From assembly GCA_045604025.1 (NCBI GenBank), contig JAZUNG010000155.1, positions 1-30,115 of the forward strand: a stretch of DNA of 30,115 nucleotides. Reading direction: 5' to 3'. Source of the DNA: RGIG5612 sp045604025. GTDB taxonomy: Bacteria; Bacillota; Clostridia; Lachnospirales; Lachnospiraceae. The position numbers and the translations under genes were made by a program. Under the pieces are notes generated by a model. It was not told the DNA's origin. It was given only the letters and a program-made list of their open reading frames with translations, and made no database searches. Shown here piece after piece: positions 6,814 through 14,491 of the stretch (the stretch's first letter is position 1; each line of letters opens with the position of its first letter).

Positions 6814-8127
6814 ATGAGAGCAGCATTTCACACCCTGGGGTGCAAGGTGAATTCATACGAGACACAGGCCGTCATTGAACAGTTTGAGGGCCTGGGTTTT
6901 GATATCGTGGATTTCACCGAGCCTGCGGATGTGTATGTGGTAAATACATGCTCGGTCACAGCGATGGCGGAGCACAAGTCCAGACAGATGCTCCACCGCG
7001 CAAAGAGACTGAATCCGGATGCGGTCATAGTGGCTGCAGGGTGCTATGCGCAGAGAACCGGAGGAGACCTCCTTAAGGATACGGCTGTAGACCTGGTGAT
7101 AGGAAATAACAGAAAGAGTGAGATAGCCGAGCTGGCGCTCAAGTTTCTGAAAGAACAGCGCCGCGGCAGACTGTCGGAGACTGACGATCTGACTCACTGC
7201 CTGACATATGAATCACAACACATATCCGGAGCAGGAGAAAAGTCCCGCGCATACGTGAAGATCCAGGACGGCTGCAACAGATTCTGTTCATACTGCATCA
7301 TTCCCTATGTGAGGGGACGCTCGAGATGCAGTGAGAGTGCTGATATCCTGGACGAAGTAAGGACGCTGGCAGTAAACGGATACAAAGAGATAGTATTGAC
7401 AGGTATAGATATCAGCATGTTCACAGACATGGCGGATCTGATCAGAAGGATAAATGATATAGACGGAGTGGAACGCATCAGACTGGGTTCACTGGAAGCA
7501 GGGATGATCACAGAAGACCTGGTGAGCAGTATCGCAGCATGCGATAAGGCATGCCCCCAGTTTCATCTTTCGCTGCAGAGCGGATGTGACGCGACTCTGA
7601 AACGCATGAACAGGCATTATGTGACTGCTGAATTCGCTGACAAGGCAGCGATGATACGCTCGTATTTTGATACATGCGCACTGACAACCGATGTGATAGT
7701 GGGATTCCCGGGAGAGACGGACGAAGAGTTTGAAGAGAGCCTGACATTTGTTAAACGCATAGCCTTCTCACACACACATGTCTTCAAGTATTCCAGAAGA
7801 GAGGGGACTGTTGCCGACAGGATGCCTGATCAGGTTCCCGAATCAGTCAAGAGCGCCCGCTCGGCATGTATGATAGCTGAGATGGATGTCATAAAATACG
7901 ATTTTGAGAAAGCATTTATCGGCCGCGACAGGCCGGTGCTGGCGGAAGAACAGGCACTGACAACAGACGGCAGAAAGGTATGGCTGGGCTATACTCCTGA
8001 GTATGTCAGATGCGCCATTGAAACAGAAGATGATGTGCTGAACAGGATAGTTACAGCGCATATCACAGGCTTTACAGATACTGAAAACGGACGAATTCTG
8101 CTTGCAGGTACAGAGCATTTGTACTAA
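6814..8127 (+). CDS. mtaB: tRNA (t6A37) methylthiotransferase MtaB
   Basis: Radical-SAM enzyme that converts t6A to ms2t6A at position 37 of ANN-decoding tRNAs. The 437-aa protein has an N-terminal methylthiotransferase domain with the three auxiliary-cluster cysteines Cys10 (TLGCKVNSYE), Cys46 (VVNTCSVT) and Cys77 (AAGCYAQ). The radical-SAM motif CNRFCSYC (154-161) is followed by IIPYVRGRSR. The C-terminal end (about 370-435) is TRAM-like. HTLGCKVN and the length separate MtaB from MiaB. It starts one base after thiI stops, so the two tRNA-modification genes are translationally linked; the site before the ATG is a modest AGG. Confidence 0.94.
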   Translation: MRAAFHTLGCKVNSYETQAVIEQFEGLGFDIVDFTEPADVYVVNTCSVTAMAEHKSRQMLHRAKRLNPDAVIVAAGCYAQRTGGDLLKDTAVDLVIGNNRKSEIAELALKFLKEQRRGRLSETDDLTHCLTYESQHISGAGEKSRAYVKIQDGCNRFCSYCIIPYVRGRSRCSESADILDEVRTLAVNGYKEIVLTGIDISMFTDMADLIRRINDIDGVERIRLGSLEAGMITEDLVSSIAACDKACPQFHLSLQSGCDATLKRMNRHYVTAEFADKAAMIRSYFDTCALTTDVIVGFPGETDEEFEESLTFVKRIAFSHTHVFKYSRREGTVADRMPDQVPESVKSARSACMIAEMDVIKYDFEKAFIGRDRPVLAEEQALTTDGRKVWLGYTPEYVRCAIETEDDVLNRIVTAHITGFTDTENGRILLAGTEHLY

Positions 8128-8136
8128 AATCAGATC

Positions 8137-8406
8137 ATGGACGACGAGAAATTATCTTTTACACAACTTTATAAGATCCCGAAAGAAGAGATCCTTACCG
8201 TGGATAAGATCCTGGAGAGGGTTTATGCTGCGCTGGCTGAGAAAGGATACGATCCTGTCAACCAGATAGTTGGTTATATCATGTCAGGAGATCCGACATA
8301 TATCACCAGCCACAACAACGCCCGCGGTCTTATTACCAAGGTGGAAAGAGATGAGCTGATCGAAGAGGCCATCGGCTATTATATCAATAACAAGCTGAAG
8401 GACTGA
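8137..8406 (+). CDS. ireB: IreB family regulatory phosphoprotein (DUF965/YrzL)
   Basis: The 89-aa protein matches the IreB/DUF965 family along its whole length, including the core IVGYIMSGDPTYITSHNNARGLITKVERDELIEE (quoted motifs: SGDPTYITSHNNAR and ELIEEAIGYYI). In Enterococcus faecalis IreB is a substrate of the Ser/Thr kinase IreK and affects cephalosporin resistance; in other species its job is unclear. It heads the conserved ireB-ruvX-DUF1292 trio known from Bacillus as yrzL-yrrK-yrzB. I see no Shine-Dalgarno sequence before ATG 8137, ten bases after mtaB stops, so translation may depend on coupling. Confidence 0.93.
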   Translation: MDDEKLSFTQLYKIPKEEILTVDKILERVYAALAEKGYDPVNQIVGYIMSGDPTYITSHNNARGLITKVERDELIEEAIGYYINNKLKD

Positions 8407-8408
8407 TC

Positions 8409-8861
8409 ATGGCTGGATCTGAAAAAAGGATCATGAGCCTGGACTACGGCTCCAGAACGGTAGGCGTAGCTGTTACAGATGCACTGCTTCTGACAGCGCA
8501 GCCGCTGGAGACCATCACACGTGATTCTGAAAACAAACTCAGACGCACACTGGCCCGGATAGAGGAGCTGGCATCTCTGTATGATGTCGGTACTATTGTT
8601 GTGGGCCTTCCGCTGAACATGGACGACAGTGAAGGTGAGAGGGCTGCGCTTTCCCGCGCTTTTGCGGACAAGGTAGCCAGTAGGACTGGCCTTCCTGTGG
8701 AGATGCAGGATGAGCGGCTGAGCACATTTGCAGCTGAAGAGACACTCGGTGAAATGGGAGTCAGACCGCAGGATCAGAAGAAATACGTAGACAAGATCGC
8801 TGCGGCATATATACTTGAGGATTATTTAAATGGACGAGACAAAGATCACCATAATCTCTGA
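8409..8861 (+). CDS. ruvX: RuvX/YqgF family RNase H-fold nuclease
   Basis: Putative Holliday-junction resolvase and pre-16S rRNA processing factor. The 150-aa protein shows the family landmarks: first acidic residue in SLDYGSRTVGVAVTD (Asp12), IVVGLPLNMDDSEG in the middle, DERLSTFAAEETL with the second acidic site, and the C-terminal KKYVDKIAAAYILEDYL, whose Asp completes the RNase H-like triad. AAGGA lies six bases before the ATG and the start is two bases after the ireB stop. The last 32 bases overlap the next gene. Whether its main job is DNA or rRNA processing cannot be told here. Confidence 0.93.
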   Translation: MAGSEKRIMSLDYGSRTVGVAVTDALLLTAQPLETITRDSENKLRRTLARIEELASLYDVGTIVVGLPLNMDDSEGERAALSRAFADKVASRTGLPVEMQDERLSTFAAEETLGEMGVRPQDQKKYVDKIAAAYILEDYLNGRDKDHHNL

Positions 8862-9105
8862 GGATGGAGACGAAGAACAGTTTGTTGTTCTGGAAGAGAC
8901 AAAAATAAATGACATCAGCTATCTCCTGGTTGCTGAACCTGAAGAGGTGGAGGATGAAGAGGTCACGGTCTATATCATAAAGGATGTTTCGGCTCTTGAG
9001 GATAATGAGGCCGTGTATGAGTTCGTCTATGACGAAGTGGAGGAGGAAGCTATCGCAAAGGTATTTGCAGAGCTTCTGGAAGAAGACACGGATCTTCAGA
9101 TCTGA
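8830..9105 (+). CDS. DUF1292 family acidic protein (YrzB-like)
   Basis: The 91-aa, strongly acidic protein matches DUF1292 (PF06949): ITIISEDGDEEQFVVLEETKINDISYLLVAE, with the family's Tyr-Leu-Leu-Val core, then an Asp/Glu-rich tail ending EEDTDLQI. Function is unknown in all species I know of. It overlaps ruvX by 32 bases and has GAGG eight bases before its ATG, so it is translated from the same message. It closes the operon: a hairpin at 9114-9139 follows. Confidence 0.9.
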   Translation: MDETKITIISEDGDEEQFVVLEETKINDISYLLVAEPEEVEDEEVTVYIIKDVSALEDNEAVYEFVYDEVEEEAIAKVFAELLEEDTDLQI

Positions 9106-9113
9106 GAACTTTG

Positions 9114-9144
9114 GGGCAGCATGAGGCGATGTGCTGCTCTTATT
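9114..9144 (+). terminator. Probable terminator after the DUF1292 gene
   Basis: GGGCAGCA (9114-9121) pairs with TGTGCTGCTC (core TGCTGC at 9132-9137) in a stem of about eight pairs and is followed by TTATT. The T-run is short, so termination may be partial. Confidence 0.45.
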
Positions 9145-9166
9145 ATAAATTAAACAGAAACTGAAA

Positions 9167-9196
9167 GCAGACCGGGGCGGGATAGTCCGGGTTTGC
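9167..9196 (+). other. Hairpin in the RNase J leader
   Basis: GCAGACCGG (9167-9175) pairs with CCGGGTTTGC (9187-9196) with one G-U pair and one bulge. It lies 45 bases before the TTG start of the RNase J gene. A second small stem, TGCTGT (9200-9205) with ACAGCA (9216-9221), follows. Function unknown; leader structures are plausible sites of self-control for an RNase gene. Confidence 0.4.
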
Positions 9197-9241
9197 ATTT
9201 GCTGTGCTGGAAAATACAGCAGATATGAAAGAGAGGTAATT

Positions 9242-10957
9242 TTGGCAAAAACTGCAGCAAAGAGCAATAAGAATTCAAAGAATAATAAACCTTCCAAGGT
9301 ACGGATAATCCCTCTGGGAGGACTGGAAATGGTCGGAATGAACATGACCGTGATCGAATACGAGGACAGCATCATCGTAGTGGACTGCGGTATGGCGTTT
9401 GCGGACGATACGCTGCTAGGCATAGACCTGATCATTCCGGATATCACCTATTTAAAACAGAACAGAGAAAAGGTAAAAGCCCTGTTTATCACACATGGTC
9501 ATGAGGACCATATCGGAGCGATCCCCTATATTCTGAAAGAGATCAATATCCCGATTTATGCGACCGGTCTGTCTGTTGCGCTGATCCGCAAGAAGCTGGT
9601 TGAGCACAGGATAGAAGATCTGGCCAAGATCAAGACCATCGGGTATGGCCAGACTATCAGATGCGGCAAGATCAAGGTGGAGTTCGTAAGGACCAACCAC
9701 AGTATTTCAGATGCAGCCGCGCTGGCCATAAGCACGCCTGCAGGCGTGATCTTCCATACAGGAGATTTTAAGGTTGACTATACACCGGTCTATGGCGATG
9801 CCATAGATCTGTGGAGATTTGCAGAGCTCGGCAAACAGGGAGTGCTGGCAGTACTGTGCGATTCGACCAATGCACAGAGAGACGGATTTACTATGTCAGA
9901 GAAGAAGGTGGGCGAGAAGTTCGATTCGATATTCGCGGAGAACTCCAGACACAGGCTGATCATAGCCACATTCGCTTCCAATGTTGACAGAGTACAGCAG
10001 GCCATCAACTCCGCGTATAAATACAAGAGGAAGGTAGTCCTGGAAGGCCGTTCGATGGTAAATGTCATCGAGACAGCTGCCGAGCTGGGTTATATAAACG
10101 TCCCTCCGAACACCCTGATATCCATCGACGAGATGAAGAACTATCCGGACAGCAAGATAGTCCTGATCATGACAGGCAGCCAGGGAGAGCCCATGGCGGC
10201 TCTGTCCAGGATAGCAGCCAATACCCACAAGAAGATCAATATCAAGAGTGGGGATGTCATAGTATTTTCATCTCATCCCATTCCGGGAAATGAAAAGGCC
10301 GTGGCAAATGTCATGAACGAATTGAGCCAGCAGGGAGCGGAGGTCATCTTCCAGCAGACCCATGTATCGGGTCATGCATGCCAGGAAGAAATCAAACTGA
10401 TCTACGCGCTGCTGAAGCCTCAGTATATCATTCCGGTTCACGGGGAATACAGACACCGTCAGGCCAATGCCTCAATTGCTTATGACATGGGATATGACAG
10501 CAGGCATGTGCTGATGCTGGATACTGGTGATGTGCTGGAGCTGGGAGGCAGCAGGTGCAAAGTGGCTGACCATGTCCAGGCAGGCGGTATATATGTTGAT
10601 AACTCAGGTGTTGCCGACGTCGGAAGGACCATCATTCAGGACAGGAAAGACCTGGCTGAGCGAGGCATACTTATAGTAACTGTTGCCATAGATACACTCG
10701 AAGGATATGTTATATCAGGGCCCGAGGTATTCACCAGAGGATGGGCGTACAACGGTGACAGTGAAAAACTCATTGAAGAAATCAAAGAAATAATATATAA
10801 TGCACTGGAATCGTATTTGCTGAAAAACCGCTACGGACGCGGAAAAGCAAAGATGGTTATAGGGGACGCTGTGCGCAGATATGTTCGCAGCCATAATAAC
10901 AGTGCCCCGATGATCCTTCCTTTTATCACTGAAAGAGAAGGAAAAGGTGCAAATTGA
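9242..10957 (+). CDS. rnj: Ribonuclease J
   Basis: Metallo-beta-lactamase/beta-CASP ribonuclease with 5'-3' exo- and endonuclease activity, central to mRNA decay and rRNA maturation in Bacillota. The 571-aa protein has HGHEDH (85-90) as the zinc motif, further ligands in TNHSISDA and HTGDFKVD, the beta-CASP segment with GSQGEPMAAL and FSSHPIPGNE, the VSGHACQEE and PVHGEYRH motifs, and a C-terminal dimerisation domain. The first 19 residues are Lys/Asn/Ser-rich and extend beyond the usual core. The start is TTG at 9242: GAGAGG at 9231-9236 is ideally spaced and the next in-frame ATG would cut into the fold. It is the only RNase J seen here; whether it is J1 or J2 type I cannot decide. Confidence 0.95.
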   Translation: MAKTAAKSNKNSKNNKPSKVRIIPLGGLEMVGMNMTVIEYEDSIIVVDCGMAFADDTLLGIDLIIPDITYLKQNREKVKALFITHGHEDHIGAIPYILKEINIPIYATGLSVALIRKKLVEHRIEDLAKIKTIGYGQTIRCGKIKVEFVRTNHSISDAAALAISTPAGVIFHTGDFKVDYTPVYGDAIDLWRFAELGKQGVLAVLCDSTNAQRDGFTMSEKKVGEKFDSIFAENSRHRLIIATFASNVDRVQQAINSAYKYKRKVVLEGRSMVNVIETAAELGYINVPPNTLISIDEMKNYPDSKIVLIMTGSQGEPMAALSRIAANTHKKINIKSGDVIVFSSHPIPGNEKAVANVMNELSQQGAEVIFQQTHVSGHACQEEIKLIYALLKPQYIIPVHGEYRHRQANASIAYDMGYDSRHVLMLDTGDVLELGGSRCKVADHVQAGGIYVDNSGVADVGRTIIQDRKDLAERGILIVTVAIDTLEGYVISGPEVFTRGWAYNGDSEKLIEEIKEIIYNALESYLLKNRYGRGKAKMVIGDAVRRYVRSHNNSAPMILPFITEREGKGAN

Positions 10958-10992
10958 TGCACCACCCTTTGTAAGAGCATGTAGGAGATCAA

Positions 10993-12360
10993 ATGACCAA
11001 AAGAGGCGGATCAGCAGGAGAAAAACAGCAGAGCCTGGGCTCTATCAGACTGGAAGATTTCCCTGAAAATGAAGATCTTGCATCCAGTTATTTTGACTGG
11101 GAATATGACGATTTTCGTGGCGACAATGACGAGGAAGAAGGCACTGTCGTCATGAAGAAAGCCGACTTTCTGGCTGAAGAGGATTTCATCGAAAAGAGTC
11201 TTCAGATGATCGATGATGAACCTTCAGAAGAACTGGAGGATTTCACACTGAAGCTCGATCCGAAATACTTCGATCAGTCAGAAGATGAGCTGGCATTCCT
11301 CAAACCGGAACCTGTAAGCGATGAATCAATTGCCGATGTGATCAGGAAGAAGCTGAATGCGTCAGACAGTCATACGCAGGCTCCTTCTTTGAGACCCGCC
11401 AAAGGCGCTCCCAGGCCTCAGGTCAGTTCAAGAAATACTCCTGCCAAGGCTTCAGCACAGGCAAAAAGAAGGCAGAGCCAGTCAACCGACGAAAACGGAT
11501 CACATTCATCTGTTGCAAGGCTTTTTGCAGATGAAGAGGATACAGTTAAGTTGAGCAAGGCAAGTGCCTCACGCGTTAAAGAAGAAACAAAAGAAGAAGT
11601 AGAAGAGATGAAGCCTGCAAGGAAGACCGCTTCAGGTCTCTCGGGACAGGGACAGAAGAAGAAATCATCACCCTCCCGTGCTCAGATCAGCAGGGCTCCG
11701 CAGAGCAGGAACGGATCGTCTTCCGCAAAGAAATCTTCCGGAAGTTCATCTGGCTCCACCAAAGGATCTTCTACAAGAAGTTCATCTGCGGGCAGATCTT
11801 CTTCAGCCAGATCATCTTCCGGCAGCAGCAGTCAGGCCAGCCGTCCCAGGAGTTCTCAGAATACGAGAAACCGCAGGGAAAAGAAGAAACCGATAGGCCT
11901 GAGAGTTGCGAAGTTCTTCATATTCCTGCTGCTGTGGATAGCTGTTGCAGTAGTCTGCTACAAGGGATATCAGTTCGCATATGATATATTCTATGATGTG
12001 GCAATAGATCCCGCGGATATCAGCAAGATCGAGGTGACTCTGAAGGGAAATGAAGATGATGACCAGGTCGGACAGATCCTGCTGGACAACGGTCTGATAG
12101 ACGATCTGAAGATCTACAAATACAGGTGTAAGATCTACAAATCCGACTACCGTTCAGGCACATTCAAACTGAGCCGCTCGTTTAATACCGAGAAGATAGT
12201 CAACATCCTGTCCGGATACAGCTATGCTGACGGCAGAATGGAAGAGGAAGAGACAGAGACCGCAAGCGATACCGAAGGTGAGAGCGCCGCAGGTGAAGGC
12301 GAGGGCGAATGGCAGGAAGGAGAAGCTCCGCAGGATGAAGGCGGAGACGAAGAGAACTGA
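10993..12360 (+). CDS. Membrane protein with MltG LysM-like domain only, long acidic/Ser-rich cytosolic region
   Basis: The gene sits where Bacillus has mltG (yrrL), just before trmR. The 455-aa product begins with about 115 acidic residues, then a Ser/Lys/Arg-rich low-complexity region (about 120-300, runs of SSS with Arg/Lys), one transmembrane helix (about 303-326) and a short extracellular domain (about 340-410) resembling the N-terminal LysM-like part of MltG/YceG: a valine-rich strand, VGQILLDNGLIDD, then SGTFKLSRSFNTEKIVNILSG. An acidic Glu/Gly tail follows. The catalytic lytic-transglycosylase domain with its Glu is absent, and the next gene starts 56 bases later, so it has not been split off by a frameshift. 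Topology is inside-out with most mass in the cytosol. GTAGGAG is six bases before the ATG. Role unproven; possibly a regulator or scaffold of peptidoglycan work. Confidence 0.75.
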   Translation: MTKRGGSAGEKQQSLGSIRLEDFPENEDLASSYFDWEYDDFRGDNDEEEGTVVMKKADFLAEEDFIEKSLQMIDDEPSEELEDFTLKLDPKYFDQSEDELAFLKPEPVSDESIADVIRKKLNASDSHTQAPSLRPAKGAPRPQVSSRNTPAKASAQAKRRQSQSTDENGSHSSVARLFADEEDTVKLSKASASRVKEETKEEVEEMKPARKTASGLSGQGQKKKSSPSRAQISRAPQSRNGSSSAKKSSGSSSGSTKGSSTRSSSAGRSSSARSSSGSSSQASRPRSSQNTRNRREKKKPIGLRVAKFFIFLLLWIAVAVVCYKGYQFAYDIFYDVAIDPADISKIEVTLKGNEDDDQVGQILLDNGLIDDLKIYKYRCKIYKSDYRSGTFKLSRSFNTEKIVNILSGYSYADGRMEEEETETASDTEGESAAGEGEGEWQEGEAPQDEGGDEEN

Positions 12361-12385
12361 GCCATCAATAACATAAAACAACTGA

Positions 12386-12415
12386 CCGGAGCCTTGCAGG
12401 CTCCGGCTTGTATAT
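12386..12415 (+). terminator. GC-rich hairpin between the MltG-like gene and trmR
   Basis: CCGGAGCC (12386-12393) pairs perfectly with GGCTCCGG (12399-12406) around TTGCA, followed by CTTGTATATT. It looks like an intrinsic terminator with an imperfect U-tract, but the trmR ATG is only ten bases after the stem. It may act as a partial terminator or control trmR translation. Confidence 0.5.
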
Positions 12416-12416
12416 T

Positions 12417-13076
12417 ATGATCACTGACAGTAATATCACAACTTATATACACTCTCTCGATGCTGAACCGTCATCGCTTCTGGGACAGCTCCGTTCCTTT
12501 GCGGCAGAAAATGATGTTCCGATCATCCGCAGAGAGATGGAGAGCTTTATCAGAGTGCTCCTGAATATCAGAAAACCCGCGCATATACTGGAGATAGGGA
12601 CAGCTATCGGTTATTCCGCTATAATGATGTGCGAGGCTCTGGAGAAGATCCGGGGTATCAATGGAGATTTCCATATCACGACAATAGAAAACTATGAGCC
12701 CAGGATAGCTCAGGCCAGAGAGAATTTCAGCCTATCCGGATACGCAGATCATATAGAGTTTATCGAGGAAGATGCCGTGCAGATCCTGGCAGGGATGGAA
12801 GGCGCATATGACATGGTATTCCTTGACGCAGCCAAGGGACAGTATATCACTTTGCTCCCTGATATCACGAGACTGCTGAAATCCGGAGGCATCCTTCTGG
12901 CAGATAATGTGCTGACAGATGGAGAGATCACTATGAGCAGGTATGCGCTTCCGAGAAGACAGAGGACCATCCATGAGCGCATGAGAGAGTTCATCTGGGA
13001 GATAAAGCATTCGGATGACTACGAGACCAGCGTGATACCCATAGGAGACGGAGTGACATTAAGTGTACGCAGGTGA
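12417..13076 (+). CDS. trmR: tRNA 5-hydroxyuridine methyltransferase TrmR (YrrM family O-methyltransferase)
   Basis: SAM-dependent enzyme that methylates 5-hydroxyuridine at the wobble position 34 to 5-methoxyuridine in tRNA. The 219-aa protein resembles Bacillus YrrM throughout: ENDVPIIRREM, the SAM motif EIGTAIGYSA (59-68), the metal-binding Asp in FLDAAKGQY (about 135-143), LLADNVL with a second Asp/Asn pair (163-164) and the end SVIPIGDGVTLS. The start is ATG 12417, matching the family N-terminus; the in-frame TTG 12408 lies directly against a hairpin. No Shine-Dalgarno sequence is visible, because the GC-rich stem at 12386-12406 occupies its place. The following U32 gene makes the hydroxyl group this enzyme needs. 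Confidence 0.9.
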   Translation: MITDSNITTYIHSLDAEPSSLLGQLRSFAAENDVPIIRREMESFIRVLLNIRKPAHILEIGTAIGYSAIMMCEALEKIRGINGDFHITTIENYEPRIAQARENFSLSGYADHIEFIEEDAVQILAGMEGAYDMVFLDAAKGQYITLLPDITRLLKSGGILLADNVLTDGEITMSRYALPRRQRTIHERMREFIWEIKHSDDYETSVIPIGDGVTLSVRR

Positions 13077-13112
13077 CAGGGCTGAACATACAACAATAAA
13101 AGAGAGATGACA

Positions 13113-14429
13113 ATGGATAAATACACAGGACACAGATCAACTGAAGACGGAAGAATGAAACCTGAGCTTCTGATACCTGCAGGGTCATTGCCGGTACTGA
13201 AGGTCGCGGTCATGTATGGGGCCGATGCGGTTTATATCGGGGGAGAGGCATTTTCCCTGAGAGCCAAAGCACACAATTTTTCTTTGGAGGATATGAGAGA
13301 AGGCATCGGGTTTGCTCACGAAAGAGGAGTTAAGGTCTATGTGACAGCCAATATACTGGCCCACAATGAAGATCTTGACGAGGCGGAGAAGTATTTCGCG
13401 GAGCTGAAAGGCATGGGAGTGGACGCTCTGATAATTTCAGATCCGGGCATATTTACCCTGGCCAGACGTATCATCCCTGAGGTGGATGTGCATATCAGTA
13501 CACAGGCCAACAATACCAATTATGGAACATACAATTTCTGGCATGATCTGGGAGCGACCAGAGTGGTCAGCGCCAGGGAGCTCTCTCTGGAGGAGCTGAA
13601 AGAACTGAAGAGACGTATACCTGAGGGCATGGAGATAGAGAGCTTTATCCATGGGGCCATGTGCATATCTTACTCCGGCAGGTGTCTGCTGAGCGCATTT
13701 ATGACAGGCCGCTCTGCAAACATGGGCGAGTGCACACATCCGTGCAGATGGAAATACCGCCTCGAAGAGGAGAGCCGTCCGGGTGAATATATGCCTGTCA
13801 TGGAAAATGAGAGAGGCACATTTATATTCAACTCAAAGGATCTGTGCATGATAGAGCATATCCCTGAGATGGTGGATGCAGGCATAGACAGCTTCAAGGT
13901 GGAAGGCCGCATGAAGAGCGCTCTGTATGTAGCCAGCGTGACCAGAACATACAGAATGGCAATCGACGATCTCTTTGAAGATCCCGAACTCTATAAGAGC
14001 CGTATTCCGTTCTATCAGGACGAGATCTCCAAGTGCACTTACAGGGAGTACACCACAGGGTTCTTCTTTGGAAAGCCTGACGGCAGCGCGCAGATATATG
14101 ATGCCAATACATATGTCAAGGAGTGGGTATATCTCGGCATGGCAGACGGACGCGGCAGGAGTCTGACCGAGCTGGCAGACGAAAACTATCCCAGCTGTGA
14201 TAATGCGTCTGACAGGATATGTCCGCTTCTGGAGCAGAAGAACAAGTTCTCGGTCGGAGATACCGTGGAGATCATGAAACCGTCCGGAGAGAATACCATC
14301 GCGCAGGTACTGGGCATGTGGGATGAGGAAGGCGATCCCATCGAGTCATGTCCGCATCCGAAGCAGCATTTCTATGTGGACTTCGGGGTACCTGTAGAAC
14401 CATATGACATCGTTCGTTATAATGCATAA
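13113..14429 (+). CDS. U32 peptidase-family tRNA hydroxylation protein (TrhP/YrrO-like)
   Basis: Prephenate-dependent U34 hydroxylation of tRNA (ho5U) is the known role of this YrrO/TrhP branch of family U32. The 438-aa product has the TIM-barrel start PELLIPAGSLPVLKVAV, YGADAVYIGG, and the U32 signature ESFIHGAMCISYSGRC, with cysteines at about 184, 191, 207 and 211 (C-x6-C-x15-C-x3-C), the set proposed to hold a Fe-S cluster. The C-terminal part has the small beta-barrel typical of the long form. The start could be ATG 13107, 13113 or 13155; I favour 13113, six bases after AGAGAG. It lies 36 bases after trmR, so the two enzymes for mo5U34 are paired. Bacillus has two such paralogues; only one is here. 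Confidence 0.88.
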   Translation: MDKYTGHRSTEDGRMKPELLIPAGSLPVLKVAVMYGADAVYIGGEAFSLRAKAHNFSLEDMREGIGFAHERGVKVYVTANILAHNEDLDEAEKYFAELKGMGVDALIISDPGIFTLARRIIPEVDVHISTQANNTNYGTYNFWHDLGATRVVSARELSLEELKELKRRIPEGMEIESFIHGAMCISYSGRCLLSAFMTGRSANMGECTHPCRWKYRLEEESRPGEYMPVMENERGTFIFNSKDLCMIEHIPEMVDAGIDSFKVEGRMKSALYVASVTRTYRMAIDDLFEDPELYKSRIPFYQDEISKCTYREYTTGFFFGKPDGSAQIYDANTYVKEWVYLGMADGRGRSLTELADENYPSCDNASDRICPLLEQKNKFSVGDTVEIMKPSGENTIAQVLGMWDEEGDPIESCPHPKQHFYVDFGVPVEPYDIVRYNA

Positions 14430-14491
14430 GAGCAGTTTACGATAATAACCGGAAGTGCCATACACAGACAGAACAGAAAGGAAATAATGCA

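Noticed and set aside
12361..12416. A frameshifted or split MltG catalytic domain after the MltG-like gene
   Set aside because: Only 56 bases lie between its stop and trmR, and no frame there or inside the gene encodes the catalytic motifs.
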